Assembly: GCA_902729315.2 (NCBI GenBank)
Contig: LR746276.1
Span: forward strand, 6,385,169 to 6,449,168
Length of the DNA: 64,000 bases
Reading direction: 5' to 3'
DNA from: Spirodela intermedia
Taxonomy: Eukaryota; Streptophyta; Magnoliopsida; Alismatales; Araceae
The first letter of the stretch is position 1. Each line of letters opens with the position of its first letter. The notes under the pieces were generated by a model, which had not been told where the DNA came from, made no database searches, and worked only from the letters and a program-made list of their open reading frames with translations. Shown in pieces: positions 1 to 12,193 of the stretch. The translations under genes and the position numbers were made by a program.

Positions 1-446
1 TCGAAATCAGAACGAAAGAGGGCGGCGATGGAGTCGATAACGATGAGCTTCACTGGGACACCGGATGGCGGGCGGGAGAGGAGGTCACCAAGGCGATCCA
101 GGATGGCCAGAAGTTCGTCGGCCGTGTGAACTCCGCGGACCAGGACATGATCGAGCGGGGAGGGGAACGGCGAAGGGAAGTGAAATGAGAGATGGCGCAA
201 GCGGGGGAGAGGGAACGGGAATTCGCTGTGAATGTACAGGGAGGCGGCCGAGAGACCTCCCCGGGAGGGAGGAAGCATAGCGCAGAGGGCGAGCTGGAGG
301 CAGAGCTGCGTCTTCCCGACGCCACTCTCGCCGGCGAACTCCGTGACGGAACCGCAGGGAACGCCGCCGCCGAGGAGATCATCGAGGATTGGACAGCCGA
401 GCGTGCACTTCTCAGTGGCGATGTCCAGAAGTCTCTGAGGCCTCAT
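1..446 (-). CDS. XRCC3: XRCC3, RAD51 paralogue (5' part, cut by window edge)
   Basis: Reading leftward from the ATG at 446, one open frame of 148 codons plus two bases runs off the left edge. It starts MRPQRLLDIA. A Walker A motif, GESGVGKT, lies at about residues 39-46 and a Walker B strand, LIVID, at about 134-138. The stretch LYIHSEFPFP (about 70-79) is very characteristic of plant XRCC3. XRCC3 pairs with RAD51C in the CX3 complex and supports RAD51-dependent homologous recombination and meiosis in the nucleus. Plant XRCC3 is about 300 residues, so roughly half is visible. No splice site is needed within this piece. The start is the first ATG of the frame and fits the plant N terminus. Its 5' end faces histone H4, 472 bp away. 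Confidence 0.93.
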   Translation of the reverse strand, partial: MRPQRLLDIATEKCTLGCPILDDLLGGGVPCGSVTEFAGESGVGKTQLCLQLALCAMLPPSRGGLSAASLYIHSEFPFPLPRLRHLSFHFPSPFPSPLDHVLVRGVHTADELLAILDRLGDLLSRPPSGVPVKLIVIDSIAALFRSDF

Positions 447-1230
<784 letters not shown>

Positions 1231-2449
1231 GCGTTCACGGCACAGGCCAGAAGGCCGTCGCCGCCGATCCTTTGTCAAATTCTCTCTCTGCGCCAAATTT
1301 CCTTTTCACCTTAGTGGGGACCTCTCATTCTGCTCCGCTATGGATTCATAGCTAGGTGTTCTGTTTTCAGCTTTATACGGTCGGACGATCCACGATTCTG
1401 ATCCCCTCCTTGCTCTTCCCTGTATATTCCGCCTGCACCACCTCTCTGTTAATCTTCATACGTGTGCGTGGATGCAGATCAGATCCGGAAAACCTTCCAA
1501 TCGTCATTTAGGTTCATATGATTTGGTCAGTAGGACAGAATGTCTCCCCGCCAATATCCCACGCTATAACTCAATGCGTACATGGAATATATCGCAGCGT
1601 TTATTGGGCTCACACGTGAGGACAAGGGCTCGCTAGGATTGGGCACGTTTGATCATGATTCGGCCCATCGATAGTTGCAGCCTGACGTGGCCTGTTGGGC
1701 CATGGGCCGAAGGCTCATACAAAATGCATGAGGAAAGTGGGGCCACTCGTACCCTTTATGCGACCCCTCTTGTCGCGATAAAAGCGGGCGGGGTGCTGGT
1801 GGGCCCCTATGCAGTGTGCCCAGGAACAAGCCGCGTAGACGCCGGAGGTCGAGGAGAAGACGCTAAAGAGCCCGTAATAGCACGCGAAGAAACGCATCGC
1901 GGTCCAATTGACGTAAAGTCAGCGGTCCACGTCTGGGCAGTGACACGTGGAGCTTTCTAGTCCACCAGATGGCTGGGGCCTGATGGAAAAAAGTCCTGCT
2001 GCCGTCGTACTATCTGGAGCCCCGCGTGCTTATAAACTTAGATTCGTTCTTCTGCTATTTCGGACAGCTCATTTCCTCAGACAGATGGATCCATTTTTCT
2101 AGACACTAACAAGTTTATTTCCTAAAATAGATTACGTCCTCTCTCTCTCTCTTCTTCGCTTGATCCAGGCCGTCCGTTGGGTAATGCTGCAGGGAGGTGG
2201 AAGATCGAGCTCGCTTGATTTTGTCAACCTCAAGATGGTGGGCGGTGATGATTGGTGATGATAATGATGATGATTATGATGGTGATGGGGAGGAAGATGA
2301 CATCCATAGCGTAGTAAACTGTCCCGCGGTGGGTCCGTGAGTCGATTACGTGTCCGTGCATGTATGCGGGATAAGAAGCATATCCCAACCATATCGTCGG
2401 GAAGTTCATTAGAGCGAAGAAAAGTATTATTTTCTGAAGAGATAGATAG
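1231..2449. other. Intergenic: H4 3' region and unique sequence
   Basis: The H4 3' UTR and polyadenylation region must lie in the first few hundred bases. Beyond about 1500 I see no credible coding frame. Several GGCCCA/TGGGCC words occur at about 1662-1707, and a short GAT/ATG-rich low-complexity patch lies at about 2240-2290. Confidence 0.5.
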
Positions 2450-2451
2450 AT

Positions 2452-2487
<36 letters not shown>

Positions 2488-2953
2488 TTAAATGGCGCTT
2501 TGGCGGGTGAGGTAACGAAAATCATGGAGACCCAATAACCAGAAAATCAAGTTGCCCGCTGTACAACATATGTGCGAATGATGTCTGCTATAGAGGAGCC
2601 AACTGGGGAGGGAGCGAGCGGCCAAGCGCGCGAGAGAGAGAGAGAGAGAGAGAGCATTGGTAGATTTTGCCGAGTGAAGGAAAGAAATTGAAATCTTATG
2701 TACCGGATGGCCAGGGAGCCATCCTGCCCGCACTACAACAACCTCAAGGAAGATATTTTTACAGTGGACAACTGTGTACGAAGAGATATAAACGAGAGAG
2801 AGAGAGAGAGAGAGCTGTGGCGGTTTTTGCCGTGTGTAGGGAAGAAATTGAAATCGTATGCACAGGATGACCAGAGAGCCATCCTGCCCGCTCTACAACA
2901 ACTTTAACCAACATATTTGTATGACAGTGGACAACTGAGTACGGAGAGAGATG

Positions 2954-2987
<34 letters not shown>

Positions 2988-4015
2988 CCTTGATGGGTTT
3001 CTCTACGCGAAATGACAGATCCTAAGTACACAGTGATCGGAACCATATCCACTCTACGACAGCTTTAAGAATGATACTCTTTAAGAGAGTGTAACTGCGG
3101 AGGACAGCAGGAGAGAGTGAGAGAGAAGCGAGGAGTTTACGGGGTCTCGATCTGTAAAGTAACGACGATTTTATAAATCAATGAGCAGAAAACTGTTCCC
3201 TCCCCATAGAAGCGTAAAGAATGACACAGAGCAAGACTTCATGAGGTTTTCCACTACAGAGCGTGACGCGTCAGATAGACTCGGTAACCATAAACTCTCA
3301 TCTTCCAATGCGCAAAAGGTCATTCTCTCTCAAGGGCGTAAGCGATTGGGGATATACATGCATACACATATCGAGAGAGATAGATTGATAGCGAGAGAGA
3401 GAGATGGAAGGAGGGAGGGAGGAGGGGAGGGGAGAGAGAGAGAGATGGGATACCTACTGGGATAAAGCTCAAGCATACCAGAGCTAATGCTGGAAATGGC
3501 CGAAGAGCAATCAATCCTTTCATGCATCACTCATAGTCTGGGAAATTTACAGTTGTGAAGAGATTATAGATGATGAGAGACGATTGGAGTTAGTACATCT
3601 ATATTTGGAGAGAACAGATGGGTAGCGTGAGAGAGAGAGGGAGAGAGAGAGAGATGTGTATATGGAGCGGGAGACGCTTCGCGTCCGACTATCCTGGAGA
3701 TATCATCCCACGTAACAGTTGCAGCAGACATAGTAGATCTGTGTTTGGATAGAAGAGAAGGATAGACGTAAAGAGAGAGAGAAATAAAGACGGAGACGAT
3801 TCGCGTCGTAAAATCTTGGAGACATCATCTCACGTAATAGTTGCAGCAGGCATAGTACATCTGTATTTCGAGAGAAGAGATGGATAGACTTAAAGAGAGA
3901 GATAGAGATATAGAGACGAGGACGCTTGGCGTCCTACAATCTTGGGGACACCATCCCACGTGAGACTTGCAGCAGACAATAGATCTGTATATGGAGAGAA
4001 GAGATGGATCGACTA

Positions 4016-4070
<55 letters not shown>

Positions 4071-4135
4071 CAAAGACCGAGAGGCGCCCTACGATATTGG
4101 AGACATCATCCCGCGTATGAGCTGCAGCAGACGTT
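2450..4135. repeat. Degenerate satellite array with embedded GA tracts
   Basis: Units of about 120-175 bp recur, each ending in a GA microsatellite. One sub-family (about 2490-3060) shares a core that includes AGAAATTGAAATC, a run around CCATCCTGCCCGC, then CTACAACAAC and GTGGACAACTG. A second (about 3540-4135) shares CATCATCCCACGTAA, TTGCAGCAGACATAG, and AGAAGAGATGGATAGACT. GA tracts begin near 2455, 2632, 2795, 2957, 3631, 3774, 3894 and 4018, which sets the period. Copies are diverged but alignable by eye. No coding frame spans the units. Confidence 0.75.
4018..4068. repeat. (GA)n microsatellite, about 25 units
   Basis: A perfect GA dinucleotide run of about 51 bp, the longest in the left part of the window, closes one unit of the satellite array. 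Confidence 0.95.
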
Positions 4136-4168
4136 GAGGCCCGGTGCCCGATCGACCGCACTCTCTGC

Positions 4169-4480
4169 TCAGACATCCCTCACCACGAACACGTTTCGGG
4201 TCTTAACTGCGATATCGTACATGTGCATGGACTTCATTTTGGAGAAATCCCTGGGCACTGAGATGAGCAGCACTGAGGAAGACCTCTTGTGGAACTGGAT
4301 AAGCACGGGGTTGTTGAGGTATCTCTCCCACCCCAGGCTCACCAGCTTCTCCTCCAGCATCAGGTGCGAGGTGGTCACCTTGTCCGTCGGCGTATACACC
4401 AGCACCGTCGGCCGCCCCTCCGCCTTGGGCTTCTCAATTAGCCGGACCACCCCATCCTTGAAGACTCACACCCCCGCCAT
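4169..4480 (-). pseudogene. FPF1: FPF1-like gene with a premature stop at codon 5
   Basis: On the minus strand an ATG at 4480 opens a frame reading M-A-G-V, then TGA, then VFKDGVVRLIEKPKAEG and onward to a normal terminator at 4169-4171. The downstream frame is a near-perfect FLOWERING PROMOTING FACTOR 1 family protein, with LGWERYL, FHKRSS, PRDFSKMKSMHMYDI and the terminal VRDV. The family begins M-x-G-V-W-V-F-K, so the stop occupies the conserved Trp codon. The whole reading is about 103 codons against about 110 in the family, and there is no intron, as is usual. FPF1-like proteins promote flowering and affect root growth through gibberellin-linked pathways. No other lesion is visible, so this is either a very young pseudogene, an allele, or a one-base sequence error. 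Confidence 0.85.
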
Positions 4481-6189
4481 CCTCCTCCTGCCTCTCCCCC
4501 CCTACCAGATTCTCTCCCCCAACCCCCCCCACAAGATGCAAGCGAGGGAGGGAGGGAGGGATAGAGTTAGAGAGAAAGAGAGGGAGGCCTTGAGGAGGCT
4601 GGAAGACGGGGAATGGGCTTTATATTGTCGCGGAGTGTGGGCCGCCCAGGCGGGGTGAGAGACATTCTTTATCTGCCGCTAGCTGGATCTCTCCCCCCCT
4701 CTGGGGAGGGGCATGTTTCAGGGTTGTCAATTCCGTAGGCTCGGTATTGTCCGATGGGTACTGGCGAACTCGAGGTTCGTTGCCAAGAGAGGATAGAGGA
4801 TGCTGCCAGGTGCAAGCTCGAGATCATCCGTTCCCCCTCTCCGGAAGGGGAGAAGATCGAATAAGGCGACGCAGCCGAGGGCGGAGTAACTCCGAGCTAC
4901 TCCGAGACAGGCGTAGGTTTCGTAGCCAACGCGTGGGGACCACCTCGTTGGATGCATGCATGGCTATCTTAAACGTGGGCTAGATCTTCACTTCTGATGA
5001 GTATCCCTGAAAGCGTACAGGCGCACCAGAGCAAGAGAAGTTGAACCGGTAATCCGTTCGTTGACTATTTGCCGATCCCTATCATATAGTGCGTATAATC
5101 CACGCATATTTACGTATATATCATCATATATTCACCCCGCAACGCGCACATTTACGCGTACACTTGCGTAATAGCTCAGATCCGAGCACTCTGGGGGTCG
5201 TCACCGTCTTGTGCAGTCGCTAGTGCCGACGCGCCTTCGCACCACGCCAACATCCGAGCGCCCGCTAACCTCATGCCGCTCGTGCCGCCAATCAGGTTAT
5301 CGTACGCTCTGCAGCGCATGGCACGACCTCGGGATAAGTGTATCAATGACCCACCACATGCACATGTGGCACAAAAATTTTCAGATTTGGTGTGAATATA
5401 TTTGGTTTCACAGTTGTGGCTAGAAATGGCAGCTCATGCTCCCAAGAAGGGCCCCCACCATCCCAAGAATATTCTTGAGACCAATTGGATTGACATATCA
5501 AGGGCCACCGGTAGGCAGCAGGCCTCCTCCAAGTGGATATAAATATATTTTTTGAACATATAGGCTCATGTAACTTGAACCCTACTGACCATATGGTGAG
5601 CAAAAATATCTTCATAACAATAATTTTATTTTACATTAACTTCTATGGGACTACTTTAATGTAACCTATCAAATGCAATTTGACTCTTGTGCCTTGTCAT
5701 ATGGCAATACAAATAAGGTGTATACAACTAAAGATAAATCGTCTATTATAATAGATCATTGAAAAGAGTGGTATAATGTTTTTAATCATATTTTTTGTAT
5801 ATGATGTCATATAGGACTATTCATAGCACCTAATTCTCGCATTGTTTGGGATCTAACATCAAGTCATTGGATCATATTGAAGTAGGAGTAATCTATCACA
5901 ATTTGAATCAATATATGTTAATTACACACATACATTTGTACAAATAAATGATGTTTAAATCTTATATACATATGTTGACATGTGAAACTTACTTACCTGG
6001 TGTGCACTTGTCGTTGTGTTTAAATCCATACTATCTAATAATATTTATAACTAAGACTTAATAAAATATTAGTATAGAAGTAAGTCTCAAGTTGAACATA
6101 AGGAGATTAACTAATCCGTCGTGAAAACTAATTTAATTTATATATAAAGTGACTTTTAATATTTTATTAATACTTAATAGAAATAATAA
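4481..6189. other. Intergenic, becoming AT-rich
   Basis: From 4481 to about 4700 is the 5' flank of the FPF1-like gene, with purine and C-rich runs. From about 5080 onward the sequence is AT-rich and has no open frame of interest. I recognise no gene or element ends here. Confidence 0.4.
4618..4627 (-). promoter_or_regulatory. TATA-like box upstream of the FPF1-like gene
   Basis: Read on the minus strand this is CAATATAAAG, about 140 bp upstream of the ATG at 4480. The intact-looking promoter fits a recently disabled or still transcribed gene. Confidence 0.4.
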
Positions 6190-6490
6190 AATAGAAAAGT
6201 GAGGTGAGAAAAATAAAGGAAGAGAAGCGGAGAAAAGGAAGGAGGAAAAGAGAGAAAGAAGAAAGAGAGAAGAGAGAGGAGGAGAGAAATCTCATGTGAG
6301 ACAGAGAGAGAGAGATAAAAGTCTTACGAGAGAGAAAAAGAGAAGGAGATCAATCGAGATAGAGGGAGAGAAAGGGAGAGATCTCACAAGAGGTAGAGAG
6401 AGAAGAGAGGTCTCACGAGAAATAGAGAGAGAAGAAAGGTCTCACGAGAGAGGGAGAGAGAGAAATAAGAAGAAAATGAAGGGAGAGAGA
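6190..6490. repeat. Purine-rich minisatellite
   Basis: About 300 bp is almost all A and G on the plus strand. Within it a unit of about 29-30 bp, opening with GGTCTCACGAGA and followed by GAGA-type filler, recurs at about 6380-6470, with weaker copies from 6290. The frame across it (6296-6610) is a low-complexity artefact. Confidence 0.7.
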
Positions 6491-8338
6491 AATACGGTCA
6501 ACCCATTTTTTCAGACGAATGTGTGCTCGAAGATTCACACACAACATGAGGTCAGCCGTGAATGTCTCCAACTTGTTTTAACCGTTGAATGTTTATTAAT
6601 CAGCCTTTAATCTTAGTGATTTCATGTTTGAAAATAAAAAAATACTCGTTATTCGCAAAATGTCAAGAATGTAAATATGTCGAGATTCAACTACGAAAAT
6701 TAATAGAAAATAAGTTAGAAACGATCTTAGCTTGATCTCAGACGAGTTTGGGAGGATTCAGAAGAAGAAAGAAGATCATTCATCAAGTTTTGAATTAGTT
6801 CTACTCATTTCAATTGAAACATGCATGAAATGGAAATAATTTGCCATAAAATGTAAATAAATGACAAAAGCAAGTAAGTAAATACTGAAAGTAGGAAATA
6901 AATCATTGCCCAAGTTTAATCTGTCTCCTGGGCAACTAAAGATACTAGTGTGGTGGCTTGGTTTTGTTTGGTCATGTCACACCACGCCGGAAGTCACAGA
7001 AGTATTGTTTGGAAGCACTGCGCTGCTTGCTAGAGAGATCTGCCGAAAGAAGAGTTGACTATGCTGTCACCGTTGTCTGGGAAAAAAAGGGAAGAGCTGA
7101 CCACTCACTGGAGGCCTTGAGTGCAGTCGAGGAGGAAGGAAGAAGTTTGCCAATCACCGGAGACGTCGATCGTGCAAAAGGAGGGAAGAACGGATTGCCT
7201 TATTCACGACTATTGTTGGGATTTTAAAGATAATTGATATTATCTATTTTACTTGATAATAATCAATTATTGTCTTTATATCTTTGACGGTGATACATGT
7301 GAGAAGTTCTCAGTATCGTAGCGCTCCAAGAGCTGCTGGATCAAATGAGCTTGGTCACGTGGCTCTCTGAGAGACACAAGAACAACCTGCTACGAACTGC
7401 TGCCATTTAGGAACTTATGTTCTAGTATCGTGGTACCTCCATAGCCGTCGGATCGGCGTTTAAGGCTACGTGCATGCTGAGCGGCATCAGATTTGCAAAC
7501 CGCCGATAGATCACTTTACACATTTAGTATCATGACAGTTTGCCAGCCACAAGATCAGACAAATCGGATGACGTGACTCTTTGCATACCACTGGATCACA
7601 CCATGCTCTAGATGGTTGTACTGAAACAAATGAAAATGTTTAGTCCCACATCGGAAATATTTCAAAACATATGCCGAATATAAACTAAAACTACGTCTCT
7701 AAGTAGAGATCCCTTCTCATGAAATAAAATAATGTCCAGGACCATCTTGGGAGGAGGCAATAAGGTGGTCCACCCTGGCACGTGCACGTGTGCACAAGTG
7801 CGCTTTGCCCCACAACTAGTTGGCCACTAAGATGTGGAAGGGGAGAGACACACGTGTGCGCGGAGTGAGGCCTTCGCCAGTCAAGCCTAGCTCGTGGCTC
7901 CCCCGGTCTGAGTCTACCCGCTCGACTGTTGTCTCCCCTCTGGGTCAGCTACCAAATGTTGGCTTGCCAACAAGCAGAATTTTTTTATATTTTATTATTT
8001 TTACTTTAATAATAAAAAATTACACAGTATTCTAACTTTAAACTTTTAAAATTAACAATATATCCTATATTTATTCTGCAAGTTAAAAAATAAATAAATA
8101 ATAAAACTAATTAAAACACATAAATCTAGCTTTAATATTACTCTTTATGAAAAATACAAAAAATTTAATTAGATACTTCATTTATTATGTATGTCAGCAG
8201 AAATAATCAATTTTCTTTATTTTAAATAAACAACTATACACATATCTATTTTTACTACTTGATTTTATGTTTGATGAAAAATATGTCCATTCTTTTACTC
8301 TTTGTTCTTTCTTTAACCAATATTTAAAAATAATTTGG

Positions 8339-8369
<31 letters not shown>

Positions 8370-8394
8370 CCTCTCTCTCTCTCGCTGTGTCTAG

Positions 8395-8431
<37 letters not shown>

Positions 8432-8992
8432 CCATTTCTCTCCTTGTTCTAGGGTAGTTAGCATTCTATGACAACTCTAAATATCTGATTAAATTTTACA
8501 GTTTTTTACCGCTTGTAAAAAGTCAGTTTCTCACAAGTACTATTGCATACACTTTGTCCGATTAGTATTTAAAAATCTTGAGTTTTATATGAACATATCA
8601 AGGAATATGACGTAGCTTTGACCTAGTATAGGAGAAAACTGTCTCGTGGGACTTGGAGTCCATATACGGCAGATTTTAAATTATTAACAATGTTTCATAA
8701 TTAAAGTTATGCATGAAAGGCTTAAAGATACTGTCACTATTATTTTGTATATGAAATCTCAAATGGATATATCTGAGATATAAAAATGAAGGGGGGAGTA
8801 TGGAGGGAGTCATAGGTACTATTCTGTGGTTCTTGGCCCGTCCATGTTTAGCCCACCCGGTTACGTCTTGCCCACGGTGAGGGTTCTCTTCATCTCAGAT
8901 AGTTCAAGAATACTGGATTTATCGCTTCATTTCTTTTGAAAACTCTTGAGAGGTGACTTAAAATCCGTGAGTATCAGCGCATTCTCGAGAGG
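6491..8992. other. Intergenic with probable transposon remnants
   Basis: No gene is recognisable. At about 7641-7653 the motif TTAGTCCCACATCGG occurs, a word often seen in plant LTR and TRIM elements. From about 7980 to 8340 the sequence is strongly AT-rich. These hints suggest decayed retroelement DNA, but no element ends were found. Confidence 0.35.
8345..8430. repeat. Compound CT and TA microsatellite
   Basis: A CT run (about 8345-8384) is followed after a short spacer by a pure TA run (about 8401-8430). Confidence 0.9.
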
Positions 8993-8999
8993 GTGCGTT

Positions 9000-9270
9000 G
9001 GCATCACCCTATGGCGGAGTTCATAGGCGGCGACACGTTGACGGAGGGCGTCTTCTTCCTCAGCTTCCTGCTCGTCAAAGTCGAGGGCCACGTCCACGCT
9101 GGGAAGCTTTCAAGTGACCTCGCCCTGCTGTCTGGAGATGGCGGAGGCAGCGCCATCGTCGACGGCGAGGACGACAACAATCTCCCGGTGGTTGATCTCG
9201 CCGGTGATACGGATCTGAGTGGGGTAGCCGCCGAAGGTGAGGAAAAGAAGATAAAAACCATGGGGGTGGG
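9000..9270 (-). other. Possible decayed coding fragment, family unknown
   Basis: On the minus strand one frame reads TFGGYPTQIRITGEINHREI, continues to VVVLAVDDGAASAIS, meets a single TGA at about 9111, and then continues open and acidic (DFDEQEAEEEDALRQRVAAY) to below 9000. The composition looks coding-like on both sides of the stop. A 20-base intron around the stop is too short to be real. I do not recognise the family. It may be a pseudo-exon or chance. Confidence 0.2.
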
Positions 9271-9440
9271 AGCAAGGGGAGGTTGGAAAAGAGGACAGAT
9301 GGATCTCCCACTACCTCTACTCTGCCTACCCTTCTGAGAAGGAGAACGTTTGACCCGATTCGCACAACGCCCGACGGGTACACGGATGAGCCCGTTTGAG
9401 CTCGACAAGGAAAAGAGTCTAGATGGCCCAGGCAAGTTCC

Positions 9441-9972
9441 ATTCTACTAGGCCCCAATTAGGATCACCCCGCCCAATCTCAGCGCGCTGACACTGGGTAA
9501 TTAGTTTAGATTGCCCACGTGTCAGTTAGAAGATTTATCTAATGGAGACTCAATTGCACCCATGGGCGAACACTATGGATCATATCATATAGTCAACGGT
9601 ATGTCAAGAGGTCAATTGGTTAGGTTGGGCCCTCCTAGGAGTACTCAGCCATGTTAAAGAGTTCAAATAAATTATATTGAAAAAAGCTGCACAATTATTT
9701 TTATCAATTATACAGCTACTTGTGATATTACCCTCTAAGTTTGATGCGTGAGTCTATAACGGATGATCTAATGATGCGCCATATGAAGAGCGTGGGGCTC
9801 TAATTACCGTTCTGATCGCGGGGTCTTGAATCTCACTCTTCGTCAGAACCTCCATCTTTCTTTCTCCTCCACTGGCTTCTGTGAACGTGGAACTCCTGTA
9901 AATACTTGCAGCATTCTCTCTTAACCCCCCCCCCCTCTTCCCACATGGCCAGGAGATAGCACTACGACCGCC

Positions 9973-10003
<31 letters not shown>

Positions 10004-11822
10004 TCTCTCCATCCTATATATATATATATCATATCTCCCCTCCGCGGCTCCTTTGACCAGATTGCGGGGCAAGACAGAGCCACGCCGCCTCATCATGTCA
10101 GACGCCGGCCGCCGCCGGGCCGACGGCCCCTTCCGTCCGCATGAGACGGCGGAGCCACCGACCATACCGGCTGAAGCCCGCCCCCACGTGCGGCCGCCCG
10201 TTGCGGTCTGTCGTACGTACCCTTGCGGTTCGCGCACCCCCGTAGCACGTGCAAGGTCTTGGAGATGCCGCCACGCTCTGCTGACTCTCCAATAAACAAC
10301 GAACAACTCTGACGTACTACGGTTAGCCCTCGGCTGCTCCCGAGGATTATCTTATTTTGGCCGTGCGAAAAAGTTGATGTTATTTAATGGCTGGTGGGGA
10401 ATGATCTTCTGTGAATGTGGAAGGTAAATGTCTCGCAAATCTGGTGGGTGCATGGGTATCGACGGGAGTACTATCTATTTTTTGGGTAATTTTTAAATTA
10501 TCACATGAATTAAGAAAACTTACCATTTATCTTTGGAAAAGAAATCTGTTTCACCACTCTTCCATGTCGATGTGAGCAATTTCGCAGGCATATTTTGCAT
10601 AAATGCCGAGGTAATTTCATATAATTGGAGGCCTACCCTTGGGAGGGGGGGGGGGGAATTATTTTGATCATCTTGTGCAGCGTAGTATAACGATCCCTGG
10701 CCCCATTAATACGGTCAACCGGCTCAGAATAGCAGCACGAAGGGCGGACCTGTTGACGGGCCACGTCAAGTCCCGTCCGAAGCCCAGATGTCTGCTATGT
10801 AAGTAAGTAAGGCTCCTGCTAGAACCAGATTCGAAGAAATTTTCGAAAAAAAGAGGCTTCCGTGGATGACCATGTTAAAGCCCGGATTGGATCACCCGTA
10901 AGAGATATCCTCAATCATTCCTATTTCGGCGACTGAATGCATTTCAGAAACTGCACCACAATGCCGCCTGATGACCGGCAGGAGAAGGGGGATTTGGGTG
11001 TGGGGGAGAGAGAGAGAGAGATGGAGGAGGCCCCACCGGCGGACGATTGAGATTTGACCGTTGTTTTGTAGGTTTCTTCGGCATCCCGTCGTTTTGCTTG
11101 CTCTTCTTCTTTTCCTTCTTTCTCCGGTCTCTTTCGCCGCGCCTTTAGTTCTTCTTTCTCGTTCAACGGCGGCACGCGCCACCCATCAGGCGGCGAGTTC
11201 CTCTTTCGACAGAAAAGGGAGGCCAACATCCTCCATGTGATGGCGATCAGACGCTGCCAGTTGTGGGATCCACCACTGCTGGGGGGAGACGGAGGCCCAC
11301 GATGGACCTCCTGTAGAGAGAGAGAGAGAGAGATGTGCATGGTATTTTGTAGATCCCAGTTCGATAGATGTGAAGAAGGCTCCTTCAACCTGCTTACGCG
11401 TCCGAGAAGAATGCCTGGCTAACATCTATCTGTTCATTGGCGATATCGGCGGACTGAGAGAGAGAGAGGGAGAGAGAGAGGCGTTCCACTTCCAGGTTAC
11501 AAATACCACGAAAGCGGCAAGTGCTATGATTCTTCAACCCCATATTTTCCCATTAAGCTGGGTTTCGGCAGACGTGTTGCACCTTCTTTGAAGAAGAACA
11601 GCTGCCCCCTGGCTCTTCAGGGAGTTCTCTCTCTCTCTCTCTCTCGATGAGGTCCGCCTTCATTCTGCCTGTCCGTCCAAACTACTGCGGTCATCTTTTA
11701 ACGGCTGCAACACTGCGGAGCTATCCTCTCCTTTGGATCCTTGCGGAAACCGCGATGAATCACTGTGGGCGGATGACACCAAATCCACGCGTACTACACA
11801 CCCACTGAGGGATGAACACCTC

Positions 11823-11858
<36 letters not shown>

Positions 11859-11975
11859 CTCCCTCCCTCCCCACCACGTCGACGGTCCTGGAGACCGCCC
11901 TAGCCGGCCCGTGAAAACCCTCCATTTGGCGGCCGTCGTTCGTCTTTACTGTTTACCCGCTTGAAATATGTTTTT
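9441..11975. other. Intergenic upstream of the AIL gene, microsatellite-rich
   Basis: CT runs lie at about 9972-10009, 11625-11645 and 11827-11856. A TA run is at 10015-10029, a C run at about 9927-9936, and a G run near 10646-10658. Short GA runs are at about 11010, 11315 and 11457. The open frames are low-complexity or antisense and match nothing I know. Part of this is presumably the AIL promoter. Confidence 0.5.
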
Positions 11976-11983
11976 TATAAAAA
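11976..11983 (+). promoter_or_regulatory. TATA box of the AIL gene
   Basis: TATAAAAA lies about 215 bp upstream of the AIL start codon. It implies a CT-rich 5' UTR of roughly 190 bases. Confidence 0.5.
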
Positions 11984-12145
11984 CCGTCTCTTTTGTATTA
12001 AACTTGGAAGTCTTGGACCTCGCGCACTCTCCACTCCTCACCCTCTCTCTCTTCCACAAACACTCTCTCCTGTCTGCTTCCCTCTCGACCTCTATATCTG
12101 TGTCGTCTTCTCCTCTTTCCTTCTTCGACTCTTCCTCTGACCACC

Positions 12146-12187
<42 letters not shown>

Positions 12188-12193
12188 GCAGGC

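Noticed and set aside
2667-4176. Many short open frames rich in Leu-Ser or Arg-Glu
   Set aside because: Translations of GA/CT microsatellites in the satellite array, without conserved content.
10921-11388. 155-codon minus-strand frame
   Set aside because: Includes Ser-Leu runs from CT repeats and no recognisable domain.
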